DNA of 64,000 nucleotides, taken from Rhodobacter calidifons. GTDB lineage: Bacteria; Pseudomonadota; Alphaproteobacteria; Rhodobacterales; Rhodobacteraceae. A program made the position numbers and the translations under genes. The notes under the pieces were generated by a model. The model worked only from the letters and a program-made list of their open reading frames with translations, was not told the origin of the DNA and did no database searches. This document shows, piece by piece, positions 35,513 through 47,828 of this stretch (positions are counted from its first letter, which is position 1; each line of letters opens with the position of its first letter). The stretch covers positions 310,001-374,000 of the forward strand of contig NZ_JAANHS010000002.1 of the NCBI RefSeq assembly GCF_011174775.1, read 5' to 3'.

Positions 35513-35538
35513 AAAACGCCGCGTCGATCACCGCGGCG
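35513..35538 (-). terminator. Intrinsic terminator after secA
   Basis: On the minus strand CGCCGCG, an 8-base loop and CGCGGCG are followed by TTTTC. The plus strand also has a T5 run shortly after the hairpin (35543-35547), so it may work in both directions. It lies 27 bases after the secA stop. Confidence 0.7.
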
Positions 35539-35564
35539 CCGGTTTTTCAGCAGCTTCGACAACC

Positions 35565-38300
<2,736 letters not shown>

Positions 38301-38487
38301 TTCATCTCCCGAGGGGCGGCTTCTGACAGCATCGTGTGTCCCTTGGGCTTGCCCGGCCCCGACACCTTCCCTAGAAGGGCCAGAGCATGACCGGATGGCC
38401 CCGCTCCACGCGACTGTCGCGATGTAAGGGGGAAGGCCGGGATAGTCAACTTGGGCGGCCCGTCGCCCGGATCAGGAGATGGTGAAA

Positions 38488-39330
38488 ATGGCGAAACGTT
38501 CAGGCTTCTGGTCGGTTCTGGCGCTGACAGCGGTGCTTGCAGGCCCCGCCCTTGCCGAAGGCGAAACCGCCGACACCGTGGTTGCCACGGTGAACGGCAC
38601 CAAGATCACGCTCGGCCACATGATCGCGCTGCGTGAATCCCTGCCGCCCGAATACCAGCAACTGCCCGACGACGTGCTGTTCAGGGGTATCTACGAACAG
38701 CTGATCCAGCAGGAAGTCCTGGCCCAGTCGGTCAAGGACCTCACTCCCCGCGCCATGGCCACGATCGAGAACGACCGGCGCGGCCTTGTCTCGGGCCTCG
38801 CGATCGACGGCATCGTCAAGGAGGCGGTGACCGACGCTGCCCTGCAAGCGGCCTATGACGCCCGCTTCAAGGACGCCAAGCCGCAGACCCAATACAACGC
38901 CGCGCATATCCTGGTGCAGACCGAGGAAGAGGCCCAGGCGATCAAGGCCGAACTCGATGCCGGCGCCGATTTCGCCGAACTGGCCAAGGCCAGGTCCACC
39001 GATACCGGCTCGGGCGCCAATGGCGGCAATCTGGGCTGGTTCGGCCTTGGCATGATGGTCAAGCCCTTCGAGGATGCGGTCGTTGCCGCCAAGGTGGGCG
39101 AAGTCGCCGGCCCGGTGCAAAGCGACTTCGGCTGGCACCTGATCCTGGTCAAGGAAACCCGCATCGCGGAAAAGCCCACGCTGGACCAGATGCGCGACGA
39201 ACTGGCCGCCGAGGTCGAGCGCGCCGCAATCAACGCCCGGATCGAGGAACTCTCGAAGGTTGCGACCGTCACCCGCGAGGGCGAGGGGCTCGATCCCGCC
39301 CTGCTCAAGAAGGCCGATCTGATCGACTGA
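38488..39330 (+). CDS. Periplasmic parvulin-type peptidyl-prolyl isomerase
   Basis: The 280-residue foldase has a signal peptide (MAKRSGFWSVLALTAVLAGP, cleavage after ALA), a SurA/PrsA-like N-terminal helical part and a parvulin domain at about 130-230 (QYNAAHILVQTEEEAQAIKA, GSGANGGNLGWFGLGMMVKP, GPVQSDFGWHLILVKETR). AGGAG (38474-38478) lies 9 bases before ATG 38488 but directly abuts ATG 38479, so 38488 is the start. It sits divergently from secA, which would supply exported clients, and 24 bases before argJ. Confidence 0.9.
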   Translation: MAKRSGFWSVLALTAVLAGPALAEGETADTVVATVNGTKITLGHMIALRESLPPEYQQLPDDVLFRGIYEQLIQQEVLAQSVKDLTPRAMATIENDRRGLVSGLAIDGIVKEAVTDAALQAAYDARFKDAKPQTQYNAAHILVQTEEEAQAIKAELDAGADFAELAKARSTDTGSGANGGNLGWFGLGMMVKPFEDAVVAAKVGEVAGPVQSDFGWHLILVKETRIAEKPTLDQMRDELAAEVERAAINARIEELSKVATVTREGEGLDPALLKKADLID

Positions 39331-39354
39331 CACGGGCAGGATGGGGGGACGGAG

Positions 39355-40734
39355 ATGGGAAAGACCGACTGGAAGGCCGAAGCGAAGGCGCTGAAGAAGA
39401 AGGTCCGCAAGCTGAAGGACAGCCTGACCGCCGCCGCCGGTCCGGTTGCCGATGCGGTGCAAGAGGCCGTGGGCGATGTGGTGGCGGCGGCGAAAAAGGC
39501 GATGAAGCCGGTCTCGCCCCTGGCCCCCGCCAGCTTCCCCGCGCTCCCCGCCATCAAGGGGGCCGAGTTCGCCGCGGTCGAGGCCGGGGTGCGCTACCAG
39601 AACCGCAAGGACGTGATGCTGGTCCGCCTCGCGCCCGGCACCACGATGGCCGGGGTCTTCACCCGGTCCTCCACCCGCTCGGCCTGCGTGCGTGACTGTC
39701 AGGCGAAACTGGCGATGAAGGTGCCCGCCGATGCGGGGGCTGCGATCATCGTGAACTCGGGCAATTCCAACGCCTTCACCGGCAAGGCGGGCGACGAGGC
39801 CGTCGCCGCCGTCACCGGCGCCGTGGCCGAGGCGCTGGGGATCCCGCCCAGCCGAGTCTTCTCCTCCTCGACCGGGGTGATCGGCGAGCCGCTGCCGTAT
39901 CAGAAGATCACCGCCAGGGTGCCCGACCTGGTGGCCGGGCTGACCGAGGACGCGGTGGAAATGGCCGCCCGGGCGATCATGACCACCGACACCTTCCCGA
40001 AAGGCGCCGCCGCCACGGTGCAGGGCGACGGCGGCATGATCCACATTTCCGGCATCGCCAAGGGCTCGGGCATGATCGCGCCCGACATGGCGACGATGCT
40101 GGTCTATATCTTCACCGATGCGAAGATCGGGGCGAACCAGCTCCAGAAGATTGTCTCGCGCAACGTGGATGCCACGTTCAACTCGATCACCGTGGACAGC
40201 GACACTTCGACCTCGGACACGCTCCTCGTTGCCGCAACCGGCCAGTCCGCCGCCGCCGAACTCAAGGGTCCGACGCTGAAAGCCTTCGAGACCGCGCTCC
40301 ATGGCGTGATGCGCGATCTGGCGCTGCAAGTCGTCCGCGACGGCGAGGGCGCGACCAAGCTGGTCGAGGTCCGCGTCACGGGTGGCGCCTCCGACGAGGA
40401 CGCCGCTAAAGTCGCCTTCGCCATCGCCAACTCGCCCCTCGTCAAGACCGCCGTTGCAGGCCAGGACCCGAACTGGGGCCGGATCGTCGCCGCCGTGGGC
40501 AAGTCGGGCGCCCAGGCCGACCGCGACCGTCTGACGATCCGCTTCGGCGACATCCTCGTCGCCCGCGACGGCTGGCGGAACCCCGATTACCGGGAAGAGG
40601 ACGGCGCCGCCTACATGCAGGGGCAGGAGCTGGTCTTCGCCGTGGACCTCGGCCTCGGCAAGGGCCGACGCACGGTCTGGACCTGCGACCTGACCGCCCG
40701 CTACATCGAGATCAACGCCGACTACCGCTCCTGA
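39355..40734 (+). CDS. argJ: Bifunctional ornithine acetyltransferase/N-acetylglutamate synthase with N-terminal extension
   Basis: The enzyme (459 residues) recycles the acetyl group in arginine synthesis. The self-cleavage site is the Ala-Thr in GMIAPDMATMLVYIF, giving alpha and beta chains. Other family parts: VNSGNSNAFTGKAGDEAV, SSTGVIGEPLPYQKI, FNSITVDSDTSTSDT, DPNWGRIVAAVGKSGAQADR. Unusually, about 55 residues precede the normal start: a lysine-rich helix (WKAEAKALKKKVRKLKDSL) and an alanine/valine-rich helix. ATG 39355 is the only good start here. It follows the parvulin gene closely and precedes mutT. Confidence 0.94.
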   Translation: MGKTDWKAEAKALKKKVRKLKDSLTAAAGPVADAVQEAVGDVVAAAKKAMKPVSPLAPASFPALPAIKGAEFAAVEAGVRYQNRKDVMLVRLAPGTTMAGVFTRSSTRSACVRDCQAKLAMKVPADAGAAIIVNSGNSNAFTGKAGDEAVAAVTGAVAEALGIPPSRVFSSSTGVIGEPLPYQKITARVPDLVAGLTEDAVEMAARAIMTTDTFPKGAAATVQGDGGMIHISGIAKGSGMIAPDMATMLVYIFTDAKIGANQLQKIVSRNVDATFNSITVDSDTSTSDTLLVAATGQSAAAELKGPTLKAFETALHGVMRDLALQVVRDGEGATKLVEVRVTGGASDEDAAKVAFAIANSPLVKTAVAGQDPNWGRIVAAVGKSGAQADRDRLTIRFGDILVARDGWRNPDYREEDGAAYMQGQELVFAVDLGLGKGRRTVWTCDLTARYIEINADYRS

Positions 40735-40809
40735 TTTCATCTGTCCGCAAATATCCCACGGGGGTCCGGGGGTGTGAAACCCCCGGGGGCTCCCACGAAG
40801 GACCCTCGC

Positions 40810-41208
40810 ATGAAGATCGTCCTCGTCTCTGCCGTCGCCCTGATCGACCCTGACGGTCGCGTGCTTCTGGCCCGGCGGCCCGAGGGCAAGTCGCTTGCGG
40901 GGCTCTGGGAATTTCCCGGCGGCAAGGTCGAACCCGGCGAGACGCCCGAGGCCGCGCTGATCCGCGAACTGAAGGAAGAGCTCGACATCGACACCTGGGC
41001 CTCCTGCCTCGCGCCGCTGACCTTTGCCAGTCATTCCTACGACGACTTCCACCTTCTGATGCCCTTGTTCGCCTGCCGCCGCTGGCAGGGCACGGTGCGC
41101 GCGACCGAAGGCCAGCAACTGGCCTGGGTCAGGCCGAACGCCCTGCGCGATTATCCGATGCCGCCGGCCGACCTGCCGCTGATCCCGATCCTGCGCGACT
41201 GGCTCTGA
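40810..41208 (+). CDS. mutT: Nudix hydrolase, MutT-type 8-oxo-dGTP diphosphatase
   Basis: The 132-residue enzyme removes oxidised nucleotides before they enter DNA. The Nudix box is GGKVEPGETPEAALIRELKE followed by ELDI (GX5EX7REUXEEXGU with a minor change). ALIDPDGRVLLARRPEGKSL and GLWEFPGG are MutT hallmarks. ATG 40810 is the family start. It lies 75 bases after argJ, with a short GC-rich gap. Confidence 0.92.
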   Translation: MKIVLVSAVALIDPDGRVLLARRPEGKSLAGLWEFPGGKVEPGETPEAALIRELKEELDIDTWASCLAPLTFASHSYDDFHLLMPLFACRRWQGTVRATEGQQLAWVRPNALRDYPMPPADLPLIPILRDWL

Positions 41209-41254
41209 CCGCCGCGCGTCGACGCCGAAGGCTCAGGACGAGCCGCCCCAAACG

Positions 41255-41282
41255 AAAAGCGCCGAACCCGAAGGCCCGGCGC
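41255..41282 (-). terminator. Intrinsic terminator of the rimP-nusA-infB operon
   Basis: On the minus strand a 10-bp stem (GCGCCGGGCC with GGTTCGGCGC, two G-U pairs) closes a TTCG tetraloop and is followed by TTTTCGTTT. It lies about 80 bases after the infB stop. Stem, stable tetraloop and T-run make a textbook terminator. Confidence 0.85.
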
Positions 41283-41364
41283 ATTCGTTAAGTTTTCCTG
41301 AACGTCCACAGCCAACACTTTGAAAAGATTGGCTCTGAAAAACGCGCCGCGCGCGGCGGCCCGG

Positions 41365-43944
41365 TCACTCCAGCGTGCGCTGGACTTCCTCCCGCTCGAA
41401 GATCTCGATGACATCGCCCTGCCGGATGTCCTCGTAGTTCTCGAAAGCCATCCCGCATTCCTGGCCCGAGATGACTTCCTTCACCTCGTCCTTGAACCGC
41501 TTCAACGTCTTCAGCGTGCCCTCGTGGATCACCACGTTGTCCCGCAGCAGACGAACCCCGGCCGACCGGCGCGCCACGCCCTCGGTGACCAGACAGCCGG
41601 CCACCTTGCCCACGCCCGAGACCTTGAAGACCTCCAGGATCTTCGCATAGCCGATGAAATTCTCGCGCACCTCGGCCTTCAGAAGGCCCGAGGCGGCCGC
41701 CTTGATGTCATCGACCAGGTCATAGATGATCGAGTAATAGCGGATCTCGACCCCCTTCTGCGTCGCCGAGGCCCGCGCGGTCGCGTTGGCGCGGACGTTG
41801 AAGCCGATGATCGGCGCCTTCGACGCCTCGGCCAGCGCCACGTCGGTATCGGTGATCGCCCCGACGCCCGAATGCAGCACGCGGACGCGGACTTCCTCGT
41901 TGCCGATCTTCTCCATCGCCTGGACGATCGCCTCGGCCGAGCCTTGCACATCGGCCTTGATCAGGATCGGCAGTTCCGCGACCGACTGGTCGGCCTTGGC
42001 CTTGGCCATCAGCTGTTCCAGCGTCGTCGCAGCCCCGGCCGCAGCCCGCTTGTCCTTGGCGGTCTTGATCCGGTAATCGGCGATCTCGCGCGCCTGGGCC
42101 TCGGTTTCCACGACGTTCAGCGTGTCACCGGCGGACGGCGTGCCGGACAGACCCAGCACCTCGACCGGAACCGACGGCCCTGCCTCGGGGATCGTCTCGC
42201 CCTTGTCGTTGATCAGCGCACGGACCTTGCCCCACTGTTCGCCGACGACGAAGATGTCGCCCTTCTTCAGCGTGCCGTTCTGCACCAGCACCGTCGCAAC
42301 GGGGCCACGGCCCACGTCGAGCTTGGCCTCGATCACCGCACCCGAAGCCGCCCGGTTCGGGTTGGCCTTCAGTTCCAGCAGCTCGGCCTGCAAGGCGATG
42401 GCTTCAAGGAGGTCGTCCAGACCCTGGCCGGTCTTGGCCGAAACCTCGACATCCTGCACGTCGCCGGACATGGCTTCGACCACGACCTCGTGCTGCAACA
42501 GGTCGGTGCGGACCTTCGTCGGATTCGCCTCGTGCTTGTCGATCTTGTTGATCGCCACGATCATCGGGACCTTGGCGGCCTTGGCGTGGTTGATCGCCTC
42601 GACCGTCTGCGGCATCACGGCGTCATCGGCCGCGACCACCAGGACCACGATGTCCGTCACCTGAGCCCCGCGCGAGCGCATGGAGGTGAAGGCCGCGTGG
42701 CCCGGCGTGTCGAGGAAGGTGATCAGCTGGCCGTTGGGCGTCTTCACCTGATAGGCGCCGATGTGCTGGGTGATCCCGCCCGCCTCGCCGGTGGCGACAT
42801 TGGTCTTGCGGATCGCGTCCAGAAGCGAGGTCTTGCCGTGATCGACGTGGCCCATGATCGTGACGATCGGCGGGCGCGGGCGCAGGTCCTCGGGCCGGTC
42901 CTTCACGGTGTCGATGACCTGTTCGACATCGGCGTCCGAGACGCGGACGGCCTTGTGGCCGAATTCCTCGATGACAAGCTCGGCGGTATCGGCGTCGATG
43001 GGCTGGTTCATCGTGACCATCATACCCATCTTCATCAGCGCCTTGACCACGTCGGCAGCGCGTTCGGCCATGCGGTTGGCCAGTTCGCTGACGACGATGG
43101 TTTCCGGCAGCTGCACCTCGCGCACCTGCTTTTCGGCCTTGTGACCCAGACCCAGAGCCTTGGCCCGGGCCTTTTCCTGCTTGCGCTTGATCGCGGCAAG
43201 GCTGCGCTGGCGGCCGCCTTCGTCCGAGATCGCATCGGACAGCGTCAGCTTGCCCGAGCGACGGCCTTCTTCGCCCCCGCGCTTGGCGCCGCGGTCGGCG
43301 CGATCGTCCTTTTCGCGGTCGGTCTTGCGGGGCGAAAGGCCCGGCTTGCCCGAAGCGGGGCCGCGCGCATCCTCTGCCGTGGCGGGCGAGGCAGGCGCAG
43401 CGCGCTCTGCGGGCTTGGTCGCAGCCGGCGCTGGCGTCGTCGAGCGGGCGCGGGTGCCCAGAACTTCGGCCTTTCGCGCCTCGGCAGCGGCGATCCTGGC
43501 CGCAGCCTCGGCCTTGGCGGCACGTTCCTCTTCCTCGGCCTTCAGGCGCAGCGCCTCGGCGCGTTCGCGATCCGCGCGTTCCTTCGCCTCGATCTCTTCG
43601 CGGCGGCGGGCGCGGTCTTCCTCGCGCGCACGATCCTCTGCGGCACGGCGCGCGGCCTCTTCGGCCTCGCGCGCCTTGGCGGCACGCAGGGCGGCAAGAC
43701 GACGCTCCATCTCGGCATCCGAGATGCCGGCGGGACGTTTCGACGGGTCGCCAAGGTTGGTCGCAGCCGGAGTCGTGCCGGCGGCTGGCGCCCCCGGTTT
43801 CGCCGGAGTGGGCACCACGACGCGCTTGCGTTTGGTTTCGACCACGACGCTCTTGGTCCGGCCATGGCTGAAGCTTTGCTTCACCTGTCCGGGACGGGGG
43901 GCGCCCCCAAGGCCAAGAGGTTTCTTGCCGTCAGTATCGCTCAT
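41365..43944 (-). CDS. infB: Translation initiation factor IF-2
   Basis: The 859-residue GTPase places initiator tRNA on the ribosome. A long charged Ala/Arg/Glu-rich N-terminal region (about residues 60-260) precedes the G domain: [48 protein letters not shown]. Domains II-IV follow to [15 protein letters not shown]. The start ATG 43944 overlaps the upstream ylxR-type stop by 4 bases, so it belongs to one operon with nusA and rimP. Confidence 0.97.
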   Translation of the reverse strand: MSDTDGKKPLGLGGAPRPGQVKQSFSHGRTKSVVVETKRKRVVVPTPAKPGAPAAGTTPAATNLGDPSKRPAGISDAEMERRLAALRAAKAREAEEAARRAAEDRAREEDRARRREEIEAKERADRERAEALRLKAEEEERAAKAEAAARIAAAEARKAEVLGTRARSTTPAPAATKPAERAAPASPATAEDARGPASGKPGLSPRKTDREKDDRADRGAKRGGEEGRRSGKLTLSDAISDEGGRQRSLAAIKRKQEKARAKALGLGHKAEKQVREVQLPETIVVSELANRMAERAADVVKALMKMGMMVTMNQPIDADTAELVIEEFGHKAVRVSDADVEQVIDTVKDRPEDLRPRPPIVTIMGHVDHGKTSLLDAIRKTNVATGEAGGITQHIGAYQVKTPNGQLITFLDTPGHAAFTSMRSRGAQVTDIVVLVVAADDAVMPQTVEAINHAKAAKVPMIVAINKIDKHEANPTKVRTDLLQHEVVVEAMSGDVQDVEVSAKTGQGLDDLLEAIALQAELLELKANPNRAASGAVIEAKLDVGRGPVATVLVQNGTLKKGDIFVVGEQWGKVRALINDKGETIPEAGPSVPVEVLGLSGTPSAGDTLNVVETEAQAREIADYRIKTAKDKRAAAGAATTLEQLMAKAKADQSVAELPILIKADVQGSAEAIVQAMEKIGNEEVRVRVLHSGVGAITDTDVALAEASKAPIIGFNVRANATARASATQKGVEIRYYSIIYDLVDDIKAAASGLLKAEVRENFIGYAKILEVFKVSGVGKVAGCLVTEGVARRSAGVRLLRDNVVIHEGTLKTLKRFKDEVKEVISGQECGMAFENYEDIRQGDVIEIFEREEVQRTLE

Positions 43945-44597
43945 GCGTTCTTCGTATCCTTCATGGCGGTCTCGCCGCCGTCATCCCCGCCCGTCTGCAA
44001 GGGCAAATGCCCACGCAAGCCAGCGAGTTTTGCCGCTTCCTCTACAACACGCGTTCTGAGTCCACCAGCAGCAAGCGCGGCGTGTATCGCACGTTCCCGT
44101 CCGAATGCCAAACCGATTTCCCCAGCCGAAAGGCAGCCGATGAAGCCTTTCGCGCCATCCGGTGCGTGCAGCTTGGTCTTGCCCCGTTCCGACCCGTCGC
44201 TGGCCTGGATCAGCGTCGCCGCCGTGCCCTTGACCAGCCAGTCCTTCACCTTCTCGTAGCCGGTGACCGCCTCACCCGCCTTGCGCGCCATCGACAGCAG
44301 GTCGATGGTCCGTTGCAGCACCAGAGACTCGACCAGATCGGCAAGCCCCTCGGGCACCTTCACCGGCTGACGGGCAGCGCGGGAGAACAGGTTCTTCTTC
44401 GCCGCCTTGTCCAGCGCTGCCCGGTCGGCCGAGACATAGATGCCCCGGCCCGGCAGTTTCCCCAGCACGTCCGGGACGATCTGCCCGTCGGGTCCGACGC
44501 AAAAGCGGATCAGCCCCGCCTTCGGCTGGCTTTCCCCGGTCGCAATGCACTTGCGTTCCGGCTCGATCCGTTCCTTTTCCCGGCCGCCGCGCGTCAA
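43941..44597 (-). CDS. YlxR-type RNA-binding protein with L7Ae-like domain
   Basis: The product, 218 residues from the chosen start, has an N-terminal DUF448/YlxR domain ([40 protein letters not shown]) and a C-terminal ribosomal L7Ae/L30e-like domain ([30 protein letters not shown]). Genes of this type sit between nusA and infB in most bacteria. The start is uncertain: TTG 44597 (MTRGGREK, 5-6 bases after GGGGA) fits the family start I remember; ATG 44642 overlaps the nusA end and would add 15 Arg/Pro-rich residues. Confidence 0.86.
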   Translation of the reverse strand: MTRGGREKERIEPERKCIATGESQPKAGLIRFCVGPDGQIVPDVLGKLPGRGIYVSADRAALDKAAKKNLFSRAARQPVKVPEGLADLVESLVLQRTIDLLSMARKAGEAVTGYEKVKDWLVKGTAATLIQASDGSERGKTKLHAPDGAKGFIGCLSAGEIGLAFGRERAIHAALAAGGLRTRVVEEAAKLAGLRGHLPLQTGGDDGGETAMKDTKNA

Positions 44598-44619
44598 CGC
44601 GTGTCCCCGAGGCCTGGGA

Positions 44620-46230
44620 TCAGGCCTCGGCCTCCTCGTCATCGGCAGCCTCGTCGGCGGGCTGCTCCAGTTCGGTCGGATCGACCCAGCCCAGCATGAC
44701 CCGCGCGGTCATGATGAGGTTCTGCGCCTCTTCCAGCGACATGTCGAACTTTTCCAGGACCCCTTCGTCCTTCTTGCGCTGGCCATTCTCGGTCGTCCAG
44801 CCGCCCGCCAGTTCCCAGTCGGCGCAGGTGGCGAAGTCTTCCAGGGTCTTGATCCCGTCCTTGGCCAGCGCCTCCAGCATCTGCGGCGTCAGGCCTTCGA
44901 AGTTGACCAGGCTGTCCTCGACGCCAAGCGCACGGGCGTTTTCCATCGCCTTTGCATTGGCGGCCTCCAGATGGTCGCGGGCGCGGGCCTGAAGTTCGGC
45001 GGCGGTATCCTCGTCGAAGCCGTCGATGGACAGAAGCTCGTCCAGCTCGACATAGGCGACCTCTTCCAGGTTGGTGAAGCCTTCGGCGACCAGAAGCTGG
45101 GCCATCATCTCGTCGACGTCCAGCGCATCCATGAACAGCTTGGTGCGTTCGGCGAATTCGGCCTGACGGCGCTGCGATTCTTCGGCCTCGGTCAGGATGT
45201 CGATGTCGAGGCCGGTCAGCTGGCTGGCGAGGCGAACGTTCTGGCCGCGACGGCCGATGGCCAGGCTGAGTTGCTCATCGGGCACCACGACTTCGATCTT
45301 GCCGGCCTCTTCGTCGAACACGACCTTGGAGACTTCGGCAGGTTGCAGCGCGTTCACGAGGAAGGTCGCGGTGTCCTGGTTCCACGGGATGATGTCGATC
45401 TTTTCGCCCTGGAGTTCATTCACCACGGCCTGCACGCGGCTGCCGCGCATGCCGACGCAGGCGCCGACGGGGTCGATGGAGTTGTCGTAGCTGATGACGG
45501 CGATCTTGGCGCGGCTGCCCGGGTCACGGGCCACCGCCTTGATCTCGATGATGCCGTCGTAGATTTCCGGCACTTCCATCTTGAACAGTTCCGCCATGAA
45601 CTGCGGATCGGTGCGCGACAGGAAGACCTGCGGGCCGCGCGGTTCGCGGCGCACGTCCTTGATGTAGCAGCGGATGCGGTCGCCGATGCGGTAGGCTTCG
45701 CGGCCGATCTTCTCGTTCCGGCGCAGGATGCCTTCGCCGCGGCCGATGTCGACGATGATGTTGCCGTATTCCTCGCGCTTGACGGCGCCGTTGATGATCG
45801 TGCCCTTGCGGTCCTTGAACTCTTCGTACTGGCGATCCCGTTCGGCCTCGCGCACCTTTTGCAGGATGACCTGTTTGGCCGATTGTGCGGCGATGCGGCC
45901 CAGATCGACCGGGGGAACCTCGTCCACGATTTCGTCGCCGACCTTGGGATCGGCAAGGTAGGCTTTCGCCTGCTTCACCGTCAGCTGGGCGTGGTGGTTT
46001 TCCACCGCATCGTCCTCGACCACGGTGCGGACGCGGGTAAAGGTCGCGCGGCCGGTCTTGCGATCGATCTTCACGCGGATGTCCATTTCCGCGCCGTAGC
46101 GCGACTTGGCGGCGCGGGCGAGGCTGTCCTCCATCGCCTGGATCACCAGATCCGGGTCGATCATCTTTTCGCGGGCCACGGCTTCGGCGGTTTGCAGAAG
46201 CTCCAGCTGGTTGGCGGAGGTGATTGCCAT
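44620..46230 (-). CDS. nusA: Transcription termination/antitermination factor NusA
   Basis: The 536-residue RNA-polymerase-binding factor has an N-terminal domain (EAVAREKMIDPDLVIQAMED), an S1 domain (GTIINGAVKREEYGNIIVDI), two KH domains (SIDPVGACVGMRGSRVQAVV, LSLAIGRRGQNVRLASQLTG) and two helix-hairpin-helix repeats at the C-terminus, ending in an acidic tail. It lies 12 bases after rimP and is followed by the YlxR-type gene. NusA itself modulates hairpin termination, which matters for the hairpin in this operon's leader. Confidence 0.97.
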   Translation of the reverse strand: MAITSANQLELLQTAEAVAREKMIDPDLVIQAMEDSLARAAKSRYGAEMDIRVKIDRKTGRATFTRVRTVVEDDAVENHHAQLTVKQAKAYLADPKVGDEIVDEVPPVDLGRIAAQSAKQVILQKVREAERDRQYEEFKDRKGTIINGAVKREEYGNIIVDIGRGEGILRRNEKIGREAYRIGDRIRCYIKDVRREPRGPQVFLSRTDPQFMAELFKMEVPEIYDGIIEIKAVARDPGSRAKIAVISYDNSIDPVGACVGMRGSRVQAVVNELQGEKIDIIPWNQDTATFLVNALQPAEVSKVVFDEEAGKIEVVVPDEQLSLAIGRRGQNVRLASQLTGLDIDILTEAEESQRRQAEFAERTKLFMDALDVDEMMAQLLVAEGFTNLEEVAYVELDELLSIDGFDEDTAAELQARARDHLEAANAKAMENARALGVEDSLVNFEGLTPQMLEALAKDGIKTLEDFATCADWELAGGWTTENGQRKKDEGVLEKFDMSLEEAQNLIMTARVMLGWVDPTELEQPADEAADDEEAEA

Positions 46231-46242
46231 GGGTTTCTCTCC

Positions 46243-46848
46243 CTAGTGTTTCGTCTCGGGGGCGGGCGCGTCGTCCTCGTCCCCATCAATTTCCTCGATC
46301 GCGTCGAACTGGCCATCGGCGGGTTCGGCCACCTTCTTCTGGCGCAGCATTTCCGCGATCAGCGCGTCCGAGAGGATAAGCTTGGCGTCCGAAAGCCAGT
46401 CGAACTTCAGCCCGATGGTCACGTCCTCGCCGCCCTCGTCGATGGTGATGAGAACCTCGTCCCCTTCCACCCCGGCCAGATCGCCCTTGAAGCGGCGGCG
46501 GCCGTCGATCAGCTCGGTCGTCTCGATCCGGGCTTCCCAGCCCTTCCAGGTCTCGAAGTCCTTCAGCCGGGTCAGCGGCCGGTCGATGCCGGGGGAAGAG
46601 ACTTCCAGCACATAGGCATCCTCCAGCGGGTCCTCGACATCCAGAACGGCAGAGACGGCGGTGGAGATGTCGCCGCATTCGTCCACGCCGATCCCGCCCT
46701 CGGGCCGGTCGGCCATGATCTGCAAGACGCGCGTCTTGCCGCCCATAAGCCGCAGGCGGATGAGTTCAAAGCCCAGCCCTTCGATCACCGGCTGAACGAT
46801 GTCGGCCAGGCGGCGGTCGATGGCGGTTTTCGCGATCAGATCGGACAT
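46243..46848 (-). CDS. rimP: Ribosome maturation factor RimP
   Basis: The 201-residue 30S maturation factor has the RimP core ([36 protein letters not shown]) and the motif [20 protein letters not shown], and a C-terminal SH3-like domain. An acidic tail ([17 protein letters not shown]) is added. It is the first gene of rimP-nusA-ylxR-infB. The ATG at 46848 lies only 14 bases after the T-run of an intrinsic terminator and has only a weak ribosome site (TGGA). Confidence 0.95.
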   Translation of the reverse strand: MSDLIAKTAIDRRLADIVQPVIEGLGFELIRLRLMGGKTRVLQIMADRPEGGIGVDECGDISTAVSAVLDVEDPLEDAYVLEVSSPGIDRPLTRLKDFETWKGWEARIETTELIDGRRRFKGDLAGVEGDEVLITIDEGGEDVTIGLKFDWLSDAKLILSDALIAEMLRQKKVAEPADGQFDAIEEIDGDEDDAPAPETKH

Positions 46849-46862
46849 GTCATTCCAGAAAC

Positions 46863-46887
46863 AAAAAGGCGGACCCAGCGGCCCGCC
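46863..46887 (-). terminator. Intrinsic terminator in the rimP leader (candidate attenuator)
   Basis: On the minus strand GGCGGGCC, loop GCTG and GGTCCGCC (8 bp with one G-U) are followed by TTTTTG. It lies between the rimP promoter and the rimP start, so operon transcripts must pass it. A 6-bp hairpin (GCTTCC with GGAAGC) lies just upstream in the leader. It could also end transcription from the methyltransferase gene 150 bases upstream. Confidence 0.72.
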
Positions 46888-46937
46888 CGTGACTTTCGGT
46901 AGCTTCCAGTTTGGATCCGGAAGCAGCTGTTGACAGG

Positions 46938-46966
46938 GATATAGGCGCCTTGGCTCGAGTCTGCAA
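46938..46966 (-). promoter_or_regulatory. Promoter of the rimP-nusA-infB operon
   Basis: On the minus strand TTGCAG (46966-46961), a 17-base spacer and TATATC (46943-46938) form a good sigma-70-type promoter. Transcription should start near 46931, giving a leader of about 83 bases before the rimP ATG. Confidence 0.6.
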
Positions 46967-47042
46967 GCAGAATGCTCATCGACCTCGTCGGCCCTTTTCG
47001 CGGGTCCGGCCAGAAGTGCCCGCGGGGCTTGACGAGCGGCGT

Positions 47043-47669
47043 TCAGAGCTTGCGGAACACCATCACGAGGCCCCGGTCGTCCTTGTGCGGATGATCCGCG
47101 CCTTCGTAGATGGGAATGTCACGCCAGGCGACCGGACTGATCCTGCCGTGGGCCACCATCCGCGCCAGTTCCGACCCGAAGCCCGCGCCGTCCAGAACAG
47201 GGCCGATGGTGCCGCAGGCGAACACGGCACCCGGGCGGGTGATGCGGAGCAGTTCCGGGAAACATTCCGGCCCGACATGGCCGTGGGTGAAGGTGCCGCA
47301 GCTGATGACGGCGTCGTAGCTGGCGTCCGGGATGTCCAGCGCCTTGGTCAGATCGCCCAGCATGAGCTTGCGATACAGGCCCTTCGGCCGGGCGATCTCC
47401 AGCATCTCGGGGGTGATGTCCAGCGCGTCCACCGTCAGGCCGCGCAGGTGTTCGGCCACGAGGCCAGTGCCGGCGCCGATGTCCAGGATCTCGGCCCCGG
47501 GCGCGATCTCGCCCTTCAGGATGGCCGCGATCTCGCGCGGGGCGATGTAGCCCCAGGCCATGCCGAAGCTTTCGTCATAGGTCGGCGCCCAGTCGCCATA
47601 CATGCGGCGGGCATCTTCGGGGCCGTTGATCTGGTAGGCCTCTTCCAGGTCGTAGCCATCGTCCATCAT
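47043..47669 (-). CDS. Class I SAM-dependent methyltransferase
   Basis: The 208-residue enzyme has the SAM-binding motif [20 protein letters not shown], the acidic loop [14 protein letters not shown] and the post-motif [20 protein letters not shown]. The N-terminal [30 protein letters not shown] is typical of a methyltransferase group of unknown substrate. GGAGG lies 7 bases before ATG 47669, deciding the start over TTG/GTG codons further up. It is divergent from tamA with a 159-bp gap. Confidence 0.83.
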   Translation of the reverse strand: MMDDGYDLEEAYQINGPEDARRMYGDWAPTYDESFGMAWGYIAPREIAAILKGEIAPGAEILDIGAGTGLVAEHLRGLTVDALDITPEMLEIARPKGLYRKLMLGDLTKALDIPDASYDAVISCGTFTHGHVGPECFPELLRITRPGAVFACGTIGPVLDGAGFGSELARMVAHGRISPVAWRDIPIYEGADHPHKDDRGLVMVFRKL

Positions 47670-47828
47670 CTGCAATCCTCCAGGCTGGCGGCAGTCATGC
47701 AATGGTCCTGTCACAGGTTGATGACGGGTTTCGGGGAACCCTTGCCTGCCGATCGGCTTTCCCCGGATTGAAGGGGCCGGAACAAGCTGCGATAGTCCGG
47801 GTTAAGGAAAGGGAAAGGGTCGCGCCGG

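Noticed and set aside
46932-46943. Plus-strand TTGACA near TATA upstream of rimP
   Set aside because: The hexamers are only about 4 bases apart, and no plus-strand gene starts downstream; the minus-strand promoter explains the region better.
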